From CADCTM01 sp049671305 (GTDB taxonomy: Bacteria > Cyanobacteriota > Cyanobacteriia > Cyanobacteriales > Coleofasciculaceae): DNA of 64,000 nt. The notes below the pieces were generated by a model. It did no database searches. It was not told the DNA's origin and was given only the letters and a program-made list of their open reading frames with translations. This document shows positions 36,517 through 45,351 of the stretch, in pieces. The DNA is taken from positions 62,001 to 126,000 of the forward strand of contig JBATUR010000039.1 of NCBI GenBank assembly GCA_049671305.1, given 5' to 3'. Both the position numbers and the translations under genes were made by a program. Numbering within the stretch: position 1 is the stretch's first letter; each line of letters begins with the position of its first letter.

Positions 36517-36729
36517 ATGACACAGCGACTAAAGCGGTGGGAATCTCCCCGTCGTCAGGGTAGAAACGAGAAAGGTAAAGGCGGCTCTGCACGCCAAAGA
36601 CAACTCAAAAAGCGGCAACAAATGTTGCTTAAAAAGCTCAAAGAGAACAAAAAAGCAGATGCATCAGATCAACAAAGGGGAAGAGAAGATTATTCTCTTC
36701 CCTTATTGTTTTGCAAGTCAATAAAATAG
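36517..36729 (+). CDS. Small basic protein, hypothetical
   Basis: 70 residues from the ATG with GAGG 8 bases upstream. It is strikingly basic (RRQGRNEKGKGG, RQRQLKKRQQMLLKKLKENKK), suggesting nucleic-acid or ribosome contact. It begins 22 bp after tRNA-Leu. A perfect terminator hairpin lies inside its last codons, so the transcript may end before the stop, or the true 3' part may be lost. The function is unknown. Confidence 0.5.
   Translation: MTQRLKRWESPRRQGRNEKGKGGSARQRQLKKRQQMLLKKLKENKKADASDQQRGREDYSLPLLFCKSIK
36678..36712 (+). terminator. Terminator inside the small basic protein frame
   Basis: GGGAAGAGAA (36678-36687) pairs perfectly with TTCTCTTCCC (36693-36702) around a 5-base loop, followed by TTATTGTTTT. 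It probably ends the tRNA-Leu/basic-protein transcript. Confidence 0.85.
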
Positions 36730-37166
36730 GGCAGCGTAAATAAGATCTGGCACAGCCAATCCAAAACTAGGGAAGTATTGGGAATATAGAGACAATGTTC
36801 GGAGTATTTTGTTGTTCATTCCTCCGCAGAAACCATACAATTACTCCTTTGAAAAACTTCAAATAGTTAGAACAAGGAAGTCACACCACAGATAGAGTTA
36901 TCATTAACAGCTCAAACCTAACATTAAGTATGTATAGCAAGCCGCAATAAGTTAAATAGCTGTTGTTTGTACTTGATAAAAAGCACAATCTTTTGTGGCG
37001 CTTGTGTGGAAAAAGTAAACCAATTTAGATAAATTGACCACCTTCAGTATTGTTGTGCAGAAATTGAAATAAATGAGTTTACATCATTGACGATGTGAAA
37101 GTTTATTTCCATGAAAACTTAGTTAATACAACTTAGCTAAGGGTATAGTTTAATGAGAAAGTAATC
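36730..37166. other. Intergenic region
   Basis: 437 bp with no supported gene, between the terminator and the lipoprotein gene. It is AT-rich, and I see nothing else definable in it. Confidence 0.4.
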
Positions 37167-37994
37167 ATGTCCAATCGAGATAAATTCCCCTACTGGAAGA
37201 GAAGAACAGGGGCTTACCTAGGAGCGATCGCTCTTGGTTTATCTACATTAGCGCTTCCCGGCTGCACTGAGGTTAGCCGTAAAGAAGAAATTGAACCAGG
37301 GAGAACTAATGTAACTGCCAACGAAGTTGCAGAACTTTCAGGCGACGCCGCAACTGCCCTCGGCAAAATGGTAACAGTGAGAAGTCCGGTAACCAAAGCC
37401 GTTGGAAAAAGCGGCTTTATCATGAGCGCACCCAATGGTAAACCCATTTTAGTCATTAATTCTAGTGGAACTAACTTCACAATTCCTGGCGCAAATGTAC
37501 CTGTTCAAGCTACAGGTCAAGTTGAGAAATTTGTGATTGCCGACATCGACAAAAAATATAAGCTGGGTTTAGAACCGAATCTCTTTGTAGATTACGAAAA
37601 TCAACCCACGATTATTGCACAATCTTTAGCACTTGCACCCACTCCTGAAAACCTGTTTAAAGCACCTACAGGCTACTTTGATAAGGAAATTGCACTAAAG
37701 GGTGAAGTCAGAAAATTACCAAACACTACCAATGGGTTTGCCGTATTTGAAGAAGGTTGGGTTGACGATATCGGCATCATGATTATTAGCGCTGATAGTA
37801 ATAAAGGCGGTCCCGTCCAAGAAGGCGAAAAAGTCGTGGTTACTGGCGTAGCGCGTAAGGCTGACGCTCAGTTATTAAAGCAAGCTAATCTTGGCTGGGA
37901 TGATAATAAAATCAAAGATTTTCTAACCAGATACACCAGCAGACCTGTAATAGTCGCTGACAACGTTTATCCCTCTGCTGTAGATACCAAATAA
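37167..37994 (+). CDS. Lipoprotein with repeated beta domains, hypothetical
   Basis: 275 residues. A basic start (KRRTG), a hydrophobic helix (YLGAIALGLSTLALPG) and Cys33 form a lipoprotein signal (LPGC). The mature part shows two similar segments, VTVRSPVTKAVGKSGFIM and IALKGEVRKLPNTTNGFAVF, compatible with two small OB-like beta domains. It is followed by the glycine-zipper stress protein gene in the same direction. It is probably an envelope or thylakoid-lumen anchored protein of unknown function. Confidence 0.75.
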   Translation: MSNRDKFPYWKRRTGAYLGAIALGLSTLALPGCTEVSRKEEIEPGRTNVTANEVAELSGDAATALGKMVTVRSPVTKAVGKSGFIMSAPNGKPILVINSSGTNFTIPGANVPVQATGQVEKFVIADIDKKYKLGLEPNLFVDYENQPTIIAQSLALAPTPENLFKAPTGYFDKEIALKGEVRKLPNTTNGFAVFEEGWVDDIGIMIISADSNKGGPVQEGEKVVVTGVARKADAQLLKQANLGWDDNKIKDFLTRYTSRPVIVADNVYPSAVDTK

Positions 37995-38088
37995 CTACTT
38001 CATGGTGATAGAACTTTTTCTGTGCTTAAGTCAAGAGAAAAAGTTAGTAATATTTTAGATTGTTGAATTCAAGAAAGGAAAAAAGCAA

Positions 38089-38799
38089 ATGAGAAACGAA
38101 AATATGGCTACTGCAAATCGTTATACCAAACGTGCTGTAGGTGTTTTCAAAAGCAGTGAAGATACAGAAGCTTTACTCCGTGCCCTCAAGGATTCTAATT
38201 TTGATATGGAGAGAGTTTCCTTAATAGCACGTCACGTCGAGGACATTGAAGGAGCTGAGGAAGTAACCGAAGGTAATGAAGCCAAAGAAGGGGCTGCTGC
38301 TGGCGCGACTGCTGGTACAGTTTTAGGCGGTTTAGGTGGCTTTTTAGTTGGTGTCGGTGTATTAGCAATTCCTGGTGTTGGTCCACTACTGGCAGCCGGA
38401 GTAGGAATACCTGCATTCGCCTCGACTCTGGCAGGTGCTGGAATTGGTGCAGCGGCTGGTGGTATTATTGGCGGATTAGTTGGTTTGGGCATTCCTGAAG
38501 AAAGAGCCCAGGTATACAACAATCGTGTCAAGTCTGGCGATTATCTGGTGATGGTCAATGGCAGTGAAAACGACCTCGATCGCGTAGAATCAATGATGCG
38601 TGACCATCATGTTGAAGAATTCGGCATCTTTGAGGCTCCCGATTTGATAGCAGCGCAGCCTGTCCAAAGGCAGGTACAAACTGAGCCTGTCAGAACTGAG
38701 CGGGTAGTTAATCGAGAAGTTGTTACTAGCACTCGCGATATAGATAATGATGGCGAGCCAGAAGTTATTATTGTTGACGATAGAAAAGACGTTCGATAA
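38089..38799 (+). CDS. General-stress (YflT-like) protein with glycine-zipper segment
   Basis: 236 residues; AAGGAA supports the first ATG. An N-terminal YflT/DUF-type alpha-beta region (AVGVFKSSEDTEALLRALKD) precedes a long Gly/Ala-rich double zipper (AAAGATAGTVLGGLGG... GAAAGGIIGGLVGLG), then a second alpha-beta part (GDYLVMVNGSENDLDRVESM). The C-terminal tail is charged and Val-rich. Related cyanobacterial proteins are stress-linked. It probably associates with membranes through the zipper. Confidence 0.75.
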   Translation: MRNENMATANRYTKRAVGVFKSSEDTEALLRALKDSNFDMERVSLIARHVEDIEGAEEVTEGNEAKEGAAAGATAGTVLGGLGGFLVGVGVLAIPGVGPLLAAGVGIPAFASTLAGAGIGAAAGGIIGGLVGLGIPEERAQVYNNRVKSGDYLVMVNGSENDLDRVESMMRDHHVEEFGIFEAPDLIAAQPVQRQVQTEPVRTERVVNREVVTSTRDIDNDGEPEVIIVDDRKDVR

Positions 38800-38856
38800 A
38801 GTATGCAGCTATTTCAGCAATAGTTCTGCTCGATCATGGAGCGAGTAATGAGTTCT

Positions 38857-38882
38857 AAGCACGGAGAAGTTCTTTCGTGCTT
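38857..38882 (+). terminator. Probable terminator of the glycine-zipper gene
   Basis: AAGCACG (38857-38863) pairs with CGTGCTT (38876-38882), followed by a T-rich stretch (ATTTGTGTTT). Confidence 0.6.
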
Positions 38883-38944
38883 ATTTGTGTTTAATAAATT
38901 TAAATTTAAGAAATCAAATCCCGATGAAAACCTAGTATTTGTTT

Positions 38945-39433
38945 ATGAATATACGCAATCGCCCTAACATACAAGTGCCAAGAATTCGAGCTATTGGATT
39001 AACAGTAAAAGATGCCGATCGCTCCCAGGATTTCTACACCCAAGCATTAGGCTTTGAACCCGTTTCAGACATCAGGTTTGAAACAGAGGACTACAGCGAC
39101 CTTGTAGGCGTTGCTGGTGCAAAAATTCGCATCGTTACTTTGCAACTTGGAGATGAATTAATTGAGTTGATGGAGTATCTTAATGTTGAAGGCAAACCGA
39201 TTCCAAAAGATTCGCAAAGTAATGATTTGTGGTTTCAACATTTAGCGATCGCAGTTAGTGATATAGATCGTGCATCTGCTCACTTGCAAGCATTTCCCCT
39301 TGAGCCAATTTCATCAAGTCCGCAGACGATACCACCTGATAATACATCGGCTGGTGTCCGAGCCTTCAAGTTCAAAGACCCCGATCGCCACCCTTTAGAG
39401 CTAATTAATGCAACTACTCCACAAAGGCAGTGA
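38945..39433 (+). CDS. VOC-family (glyoxalase-like) protein
   Basis: 162 residues from the ATG. Two beta-alpha-beta-beta-beta modules: AIGLTVKDADRSQDFYTQALGF at the start and FQHLAIAVSDIDRASAHLQA in the second half, ending with FKDPDRHPLELI. The metal-ligand positions are plausible (His/Glu). Such proteins act as dioxygenases, isomerases or resistance proteins; which one is unknown. A GMC oxidoreductase remnant follows immediately. Confidence 0.85.
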   Translation: MNIRNRPNIQVPRIRAIGLTVKDADRSQDFYTQALGFEPVSDIRFETEDYSDLVGVAGAKIRIVTLQLGDELIELMEYLNVEGKPIPKDSQSNDLWFQHLAIAVSDIDRASAHLQAFPLEPISSSPQTIPPDNTSAGVRAFKFKDPDRHPLELINATTPQRQ

Positions 39434-39759
39434 ACATTGGAAGCATCTGCTGCCTCATCCATCGTTGGACTTCTGTGCTCAAATCAATGCCTCGTGCCGC
39501 TCAACACGTCTTACCATTTGGGCTTTATCCCCGTAGTCACATACCCCAGCAGGCAGTCGCTCATCAATGCAGTACTTGTCGATTTGGTACAGACTCCCAA
39601 ACCTCAGTCCTCGACCTTAATTGTCGCACCCATGATGTCGAGAATCTTTATGTGGTAGATAGTAGTTTTTTTCCGTCCAATTCAGGAGTTAACCCAACAT
39701 TAACGATTATGGCGAATACCTTGCGTGTTGGCGATCATCTAACCCAAAAACTGAAATAG
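39430..39759 (+). pseudogene. C-terminal remnant of a GMC-type FAD oxidoreductase
   Basis: About 100 codons match the end of GMC oxidoreductases: VAHQCSTCRFGTDSQTSVLD, then VENLYVVDSSFFPSNSG and NPTLTIMANTLRVGDHL. The catalytic His and Asn-Pro pair of the C-terminal domain are kept, but the FAD-binding N-terminus (over 400 residues) is absent. The frame overlaps the VOC stop. This is a deletion remnant, not a working enzyme. Confidence 0.8.
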
Positions 39760-39803
39760 TAAAAGTGGAGCGATTATTTTATTTAGGCTCAGATAATTCA
39801 ACT

Positions 39804-40319
39804 ATGAAACAAGAAAGTTTCTTGGAATCACTCGTTAATGTTTTACTACCTCTGGGATTAATTTTTGGACTAGTGCTGCTATTAAGTCTAAATGTGGAGG
39901 GAACAGTATCAACTGAAATAGCTAGTCCTTTGGAGTCGTGGCTCAAAATAATTGTGGGCTATTTAGCAGTAGGAGCAGAAATTGCGGCGGCTGTTGTTAT
40001 TGGTTTGGGAATTATTCGGGGAATTTGGGATTATTTGCGGCAACTTGTTTCGCGCTCCCGAAAACACGTAGATGCAACTGAAGAAATTCGTCTAAAGCTA
40101 GGAAGAGTACTGACTTTGGGGTTGGAATTTACCGTAGCTAGCGATATCCTCCGTACGGCTGTTGCTCCAACCCGTCAGGACATTTTAAATTTAGGGGCGA
40201 TCGTACTTTTACGAACGCTGTTGAATTATTTCCTAGAAAGGGAAATTAGGCAGGGAGAGCAAAATCGCCGTGCTAATGAGCAGGAATCTTTAAAAAATGA
40301 ATCTATATTGAGGTCATAG
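39804..40319 (+). CDS. DUF1622-family membrane protein
   Basis: 171 residues from the ATG (a GTG at 39765 would add 13). Hydrophobic helices LLPLGLIFGLVLLLSL and VGYLAVGAEIAAAVVIGLGI, then LGRVLTLGLEFTVASDILRT and a helix LGAIVLLRTLLNYFLEREI. The DUF1622 core is shared with the second copy at 42510. Small multi-helix membrane proteins of this family have no known function. The C-terminus is charged and cytoplasmic-looking. Confidence 0.8.
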   Translation: MKQESFLESLVNVLLPLGLIFGLVLLLSLNVEGTVSTEIASPLESWLKIIVGYLAVGAEIAAAVVIGLGIIRGIWDYLRQLVSRSRKHVDATEEIRLKLGRVLTLGLEFTVASDILRTAVAPTRQDILNLGAIVLLRTLLNYFLEREIRQGEQNRRANEQESLKNESILRS

Positions 40320-40457
40320 TCATGAGCGATAAGAGCAATAACCCAATTTAATAAAAACCTTTGAACAGAAGAAGTCGCCTCAGTAGTGGAGCCCATAGAA
40401 AAGACAATTCGTAAAAAACATCCCAGTCTCAAAAATGTTTTTATTGAAGCTCAGTCT

Positions 40458-40838
40458 CTAACCATAAATAGAGGTATCCGAGGAATAATTTGATGGTGCA
40501 TCTTCAGGTAAATGTTCTTGTGGTTGTGTAGATTTTAGCACCTGAATTTGATGAGTTGCTTCTGAGAGTTGGTGATTGAGTTCTTCAATATCACGGGACT
40601 TTTGTTTGATTTTTTTTACAAGTTCAGTCCTCTTTTTCATGCCTTTAATAGCTGTAAATAATGAAACAATGATGCCAAATAACACGCCAACACTAAAGGT
40701 AATCATTAGGACTAATGCCATTGAAGCATCTAGCGTTCGCCACATTAAAAATTGTACTGCTACTGGGGCGGAGTTTTGCAGTGTAAAAGTTACGGCGATA
40801 ATCGCAATTAATAAGGCTAATACTGTTAATATTCGCAT
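40458..40838 (-). CDS. LapA-domain (DUF1049) membrane protein
   Basis: 126 residues: two N-terminal transmembrane helices (ILTVLALLIAIIAVTFTLQN and MALVLMITFSVGVLFGIIVS) with the LapA-like motif PVAVQFLMW between them, then a coiled coil (KKIKQKSRDIEELNHQLSEA). LapA/LapB proteins act in lipid or LPS assembly control in enterobacteria; here only the LapA fold is seen. The function in cyanobacteria is unknown. Confidence 0.8.
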   Translation of the reverse strand: MRILTVLALLIAIIAVTFTLQNSAPVAVQFLMWRTLDASMALVLMITFSVGVLFGIIVSLFTAIKGMKKRTELVKKIKQKSRDIEELNHQLSEATHQIQVLKSTQPQEHLPEDAPSNYSSDTSIYG

Positions 40839-41364
40839 AATATGTTATTAAACAAGAACTTGCTTAAGTTCTTATTATAGCTTATCTTCTGAATTTCACT
40901 TACTTGATAGAGGCTTAAAGGGAGAGAACGAAATCCGATCTGTAATTTTTAGGAGTAGTGATTTGATTACCATCTCAAATGCTGGATAATAATTTTCCTA
41001 TCCGCTCTTTCTAAGCAGAAGGTGCATTTATCAGAAAGTATCGGATTACACGAATTTTGCCGCTCATCGAGTTACCGAATCACTCTAAATAGATACAATA
41101 AAGTCTGAGTTTAAGAATTTAAAGCGCAGATCACGAAAGAATCAAAGACACGTGATCAACTAGTTACAAAAAAGCTCAACCCTTTTACATACCAACTTTG
41201 AACCAAAAGATAGACGATTAAACCAGCTTGGGTCAGGGATACTGAGGCTAACTTGTCAATGTTAAAAGCTTAAAAGCAAAGAATCTGCTTAAAGAGTTGA
41301 GCTATTAAACTTAACGCCTATACATACAGAGTCAAGTACTGAAGATATTAGGAGGTGAATAAAC
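40839..41364. other. Intergenic region
   Basis: 526 bp between divergent genes, with no gene that I can support. The pentapeptide gene's ribosome site GGAGGT (41351-41356) closes it. No hairpin with a T-run or RNA gene was seen. Confidence 0.4.
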
Positions 41365-42282
41365 GTGGAGTTTAGTGAACTAAAGAAGCAGCACACGACA
41401 GGAACAGGAAATTTCCGTCAAGTCGAGATATCAGATCTACAGAGGCAATATTTAGCAGGAGAACGGGATTTTCGTCAAGTAAACCTGATAGGAGTAAGTC
41501 TAGCTTGGGCTGATCTCGCTGGTGCAGACTTGAGTGAGGCAAACTTGAGTGAGGCAAACTTGAGTGCAGCTATTCTCAAAGGAGCTACTTTGAAAGGAGC
41601 TATTCTACAAAAAACTCGCCTACGCGCAGCAGACTTAGCTGAGGCAAACCTGAGTGAGGCAGACTTGAGCGGAGCAGACTTGAGTCAGGCAGACTTGATT
41701 AATACCAACTTACATGGAGCAAACTTAAGTGGAGCAGACTTGAGTAAGGTAAACCTCAAGCAAGTAAATTTGAGCGAAGCCAACTTGAATGGCGCTAATC
41801 TAAGTGACGCTAATCTGAAAACTGTTAACTTGAGTGGAGCCAATTTGACCGGGGCTAATCTAGAAGGGGCTAAACTACAAGGTGCTAATCTGCAAAGAGC
41901 CAATTTGAGTAGATTGGACTTGAATAATCATAACCTGAGTGGAGCTGATTTGAGTGGAGCCAACCTCAGCGAAACCAAACTGAGTGAGGCAACTTTGTAT
42001 GGTACTAATTTAAATCGAGCCAATCTTAGTGAAGCTGATCTAAACGAGGCAAATTTGAGTGGGGCAACTCTGCGTCAGAGCGACTTGAGCGAGGCTAATC
42101 TGAGTGATGCAAAGCTGAAATGGGCAAATTTGAGCCAAGCTAATGTTGAATCAGCAAATCTAAGCGAGGCGGACTTGAGTAAGGCAACGCTAAAACAGGC
42201 AAACCTAAATGGAGCCGAACTCACTGATACTAACTTAAATAAAGCTGACCTCACTGAGACGGTGATACCTGAGCTTTTATAA
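41365..42282 (+). CDS. Pentapeptide-repeat protein
   Basis: 305 residues with a GTG start and strong site GGAGGT. After about 40 residues, nearly the whole chain is A(D/N)LxX repeats (ANLSEANLSEANLSAA, LSGADLSQADL...), forming a right-handed quadrilateral beta helix. There is no signal peptide or membrane helix. Such proteins are abundant in cyanobacteria; a few mimic DNA or bind gyrase, but most are uncharacterised. The high internal identity at DNA level suggests recent tandem expansion. Confidence 0.92.
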   Translation: MEFSELKKQHTTGTGNFRQVEISDLQRQYLAGERDFRQVNLIGVSLAWADLAGADLSEANLSEANLSAAILKGATLKGAILQKTRLRAADLAEANLSEADLSGADLSQADLINTNLHGANLSGADLSKVNLKQVNLSEANLNGANLSDANLKTVNLSGANLTGANLEGAKLQGANLQRANLSRLDLNNHNLSGADLSGANLSETKLSEATLYGTNLNRANLSEADLNEANLSGATLRQSDLSEANLSDAKLKWANLSQANVESANLSEADLSKATLKQANLNGAELTDTNLNKADLTETVIPELL

Positions 42283-42509
42283 AAGCTTTGTGGCTTATGG
42301 AAGTTATAGCAAAAACGATTGTTGAACATTCAAACTTTTGTAGGGTGCGTCATGGCGTACCTTTAATTTTGTCTAGCTACCAAAAAGATAGTTGAATATT
42401 CAAGCAAGGAATCAGTAGCAGGAGAAAATTGGTTTTTGGTAGTAGGTATCGCTTGCGCCTAAACAGGTAGATGATATGTTGTAATGTAAGCAGTCAAGAA
42501 TAAGATGAT

Positions 42510-42902
42510 ATGTCGCTGGATGTAATAGGTATCGAAATTTCGGCACTGGTAATTCTACTCAATGCCATATTAACCAGCTTGTGTCAGATGCTAGCGGTCT
42601 TTGTTATTGGCATCGGCGTAATTAAAGCCCTGTTTATTTTCATCAAAGATGGCTTGTTTCGTCCTCAAACTCCAGAAGCCTTTCAGCGCAGTCGCCTCTC
42701 TATGGGATATTCTTTTTCCCTAGGGTTGAGTTTTTTGATCGGTTCCACCATTCTTAAGACAATGATTTCTAGTCGTTGGGACGATATTGCTCGATTAGCG
42801 GCAATTATAGCGGTTCGGACTATACTCAACTATCTACTGCTTCGAGCAATTGACTCGTCTAATAATTCATCAAAGCCTGAACCCAATGTTGTATCAACTT
42901 AG
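42510..42902 (+). CDS. DUF1622-family membrane protein (second copy)
   Basis: 130 residues with three or four hydrophobic helices: ISALVILLNAILTSLCQMLAV, FVIGIGVIKALFIFI, and ARLAAIIAVRTILNYLLLRA. The last part is clearly homologous to the end of the protein at 39804. It faces the UspA remnant and SulP gene. The function is unknown. Confidence 0.8.
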   Translation: MSLDVIGIEISALVILLNAILTSLCQMLAVFVIGIGVIKALFIFIKDGLFRPQTPEAFQRSRLSMGYSFSLGLSFLIGSTILKTMISSRWDDIARLAAIIAVRTILNYLLLRAIDSSNNSSKPEPNVVST

Positions 42903-42951
42903 TACACCGATCTTCTCAAAAAAGCTGGGCGAACTTCCAGAAAAGATGCAA

Positions 42952-43347
42952 CTATCGAAATAGCAAGACAGGAATATCAATACTGCATAGGAATTGAGTA
43001 GTTGTACTGCCGATTACAAGATGACCAATACGGTTATGTCCATAAGCACCCATCATCAGTAAATTGATTTTAGCGGCTTCGGCATACTGAGCGATCGCAA
43101 CTTCTGCATTTCCTTCAATCAACGAACAAATTGGCTCAAATCCCAATATACACGCCTGCTATTTAGCTTGAGTAAGGTGAGCGATCGCCGTTTCATCCTC
43201 GGCACTTTTAGCAACAGTCACAATATACAATTCCAACCCTTTAAAAGCAGGCGAATCGAGCAAAAAATTCAGCATTTTCTGGCAAGCACTACCATCATAA
43301 GCAAGCAGTAACCGCTCAATTTGCTCATAAGGATTTGATTTTTTTAG
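42952..43347 (-). pseudogene. Half of a two-domain universal stress protein, with an internal stop
   Basis: On the minus strand, YEQIERLLLAYDGSACQKML (from about 43343) continues in frame to QAK, then TAG (43159-43161), and then into GFEPICSLIEGNAEV and INLLMMGAYGHNRIGHLVIG. This is the second half of the roughly 280-residue UspA type often found next to SulP transporters. The first half is missing, no start codon fits, and the frame overlaps the end of the SulP gene. It is a remnant. Confidence 0.75.
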
Positions 43348-44825
43348 TGACCCGACATTTTTGCTGAAGCATTGGGGTCATTGTGAAGCGCTAATCTTTC
43401 AACCAAAGTTGCACTTGCCTGATTAAATCCCAACAGTTCCACTTCTGCCCCACTGCGGCGAAACTTCAGCACAACTTGATCGATCGCCGCCACTGCCGAC
43501 TGATCCCAAATATGAGCATGGCTGAAGTTTAGCGTCACTTTTTCGAGTTCTTCCTGAAAATCAAAATTCTCCAAAAAGTCATCAACCGAAACAAAGAAAA
43601 TTTGACCTGCGATATTATAAGTGCGATGTAACCCATCAGCACTGAGAACTTTATCAACAAAAACAACCTTAGCAATCTTGCGAGAGAAGAAAACAGTGCT
43701 CAAGGCAACACCAACAACCACACCAATTGCCAAATTATGACTAAGTACCGTAATCAGTACAGTTGTAATCATGGCTGCCGTTTCGCTGCGAGGAACTTTG
43801 CCAATTTGGGTAAGGGAAGACCAATTAAACGTGCCAATAGACACCATAATCATCACTGCCACCAGCGCCGCCATCGGAATTCGTTCCACCCAACTACCCA
43901 GCGCCAGCATGAAGAAGAGTAGCAAAACTCCGGCGCTGAAGCTGGATAAGCGTCCCCGCCCACCTGATTGAATATTAATCACCGACTGCCCAATCATGGC
44001 ACAGCCTGCCATACCTCCAAAAAAGCTACTGACAATGTTGGCAATGCCCTGCCCTGTGGCTTCCTGATTTTTATCGCTTGGTGTATTGGTTAATTCATCC
44101 AGCAAGGAAGCCGTGAGCAATGATTCTAACAAGCCAACGATCGCTAGCGTCAGCGCGTATGGAAAGATGATGTTGAGAGTTGCTACATTCAGGGGCACCT
44201 GCGGCAGTAAAAATGGCGGGAATGTACTTGGTAATGCACCCATGTCTCCCACTGTCGGCACCTTGATCTTTGCCAAGATGCTAATGGCAGTTATGACAAT
44301 GATCGCAACTAAGGGCGATGGCAGCACCGTCGTCACACGCGGCAACAAATATATAATCGCCAACGCTGCGGCGGTCATAATATATACAGCAACAGGCACA
44401 TTCGTCAGTTGTGGTAATTGTGCCAGAAAAATCAAAATCGCTAAGGCATTTACAAAACCCACCATGACAGCACGGGGGACATATTTCATCTGTCGTCCGA
44501 GTTTTAGCAAGCCAAAAAGGATTTGCAGAATTCCCGTCAAAATGCCAGCAGCAAAGAGGTACTGCAAGCCGTGATCTTTGACTAGATGAATCATCAGCAG
44601 TGCCATAGAACCCGTTGCGGCTGAGACTAATCCCGGTCGTCCGCCGCAGATTGCCGTAACCATAGCAATAATAAAGGAGGCATATAGCCCGACTTTCGGA
44701 TCAACCCCGGCAATAATAGAAAAAGCGATCGCTTCCGGAATCAGGGCTAGTGCTACCACCATTCCTGCCAAAAGATCCCCGCGAATATTTGAGAGCCAGT
44801 CTCGTTTAAGTGTTTTAAGATTCAA
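43344..44825 (-). CDS. SulP-family anion transporter with STAS domain
   Basis: About 493 residues from a TTG with AGGGAAGG just upstream; a TTG at 44849 would add 8. A membrane domain of 10-12 helices opens GDLLAGMVVALALIPEAIAFS, the SulP signature region, with GVDPKVGLYASF and NTPSDKNQEATGQGIANI. A C-terminal STAS domain (about 410-493) carries LNFSHAHIWDQSAVAAIDQV. It transports sulfate, bicarbonate or another anion; its place behind bicA and an Na+/H+ antiporter favours bicarbonate but does not prove it. Confidence 0.88.
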   Translation of the reverse strand: MNLKTLKRDWLSNIRGDLLAGMVVALALIPEAIAFSIIAGVDPKVGLYASFIIAMVTAICGGRPGLVSAATGSMALLMIHLVKDHGLQYLFAAGILTGILQILFGLLKLGRQMKYVPRAVMVGFVNALAILIFLAQLPQLTNVPVAVYIMTAAALAIIYLLPRVTTVLPSPLVAIIVITAISILAKIKVPTVGDMGALPSTFPPFLLPQVPLNVATLNIIFPYALTLAIVGLLESLLTASLLDELTNTPSDKNQEATGQGIANIVSSFFGGMAGCAMIGQSVINIQSGGRGRLSSFSAGVLLLFFMLALGSWVERIPMAALVAVMIMVSIGTFNWSSLTQIGKVPRSETAAMITTVLITVLSHNLAIGVVVGVALSTVFFSRKIAKVVFVDKVLSADGLHRTYNIAGQIFFVSVDDFLENFDFQEELEKVTLNFSHAHIWDQSAVAAIDQVVLKFRRSGAEVELLGFNQASATLVERLALHNDPNASAKMSGH

Positions 44826-45103
44826 AGTGCCTTCCCTTGAGCAATACAAAAATTTATAACCAAATCAAACCTCAAGCATCCATTGAAGAGATGCATCCTT
44901 GTTAAGGTGGACTGATTTGCTTAAAACGATGGTTGGGAGCACTTATAGGCAGAAGCATAACTGATTTTAATATTGCCAATCTTGATAACCCAGATTCCTA
45001 AACGCTGAAGGGTAGCATTTAAGCATTAGCTAATAGAGTTGCTGGATTTGTACAGTTGAATTTTTTGTTATTTGTACAGTACTAATCAATTACCGCTTCT
45101 GTA

Positions 45104-45268
45104 GTGTACAAGCTGCGGAATGTCGGTTATGAGCTGGATAATACCGGACAACCTTTCGATGATCGTAGGCATCAAACGCCCATGTACCCGATCGCCGAAA
45201 GGTTATTTGCAGCAGTCAAGCCCAAGGTTGGGCTACGACTTATTACTGTCAACGCAACTAAAATCTGA
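45104..45268 (+). CDS. Orphan 54-codon ORF
   Basis: From GTG (45104) to TGA, with a protein-like composition (DNTGQPFDDRRHQTP, YPIAERLFAAVKPKVGLRL). An in-frame TAA closes the frame just upstream, and there is no ribosome site. It overlaps the AACCTTTCG/CGAAAGGTT inverted repeat. It is perhaps a fragment of a deleted gene; I do not recognise it. Confidence 0.3.
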   Translation: MYKLRNVGYELDNTGQPFDDRRHQTPMYPIAERLFAAVKPKVGLRLITVNATKI

Positions 45269-45351
45269 TTAATCACACAATCAAACTAAAATTGAGAGTC
45301 AGACGAGGGGAACTGAGGCGATTTACAATGCAATCGCCCACTGCCGAGCCC

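Noticed and set aside
41372..42329. Leucine/alanine-rich ORFs antisense to the pentapeptide gene
   Set aside because: They arise from the repeat composition of the true gene on the plus strand.
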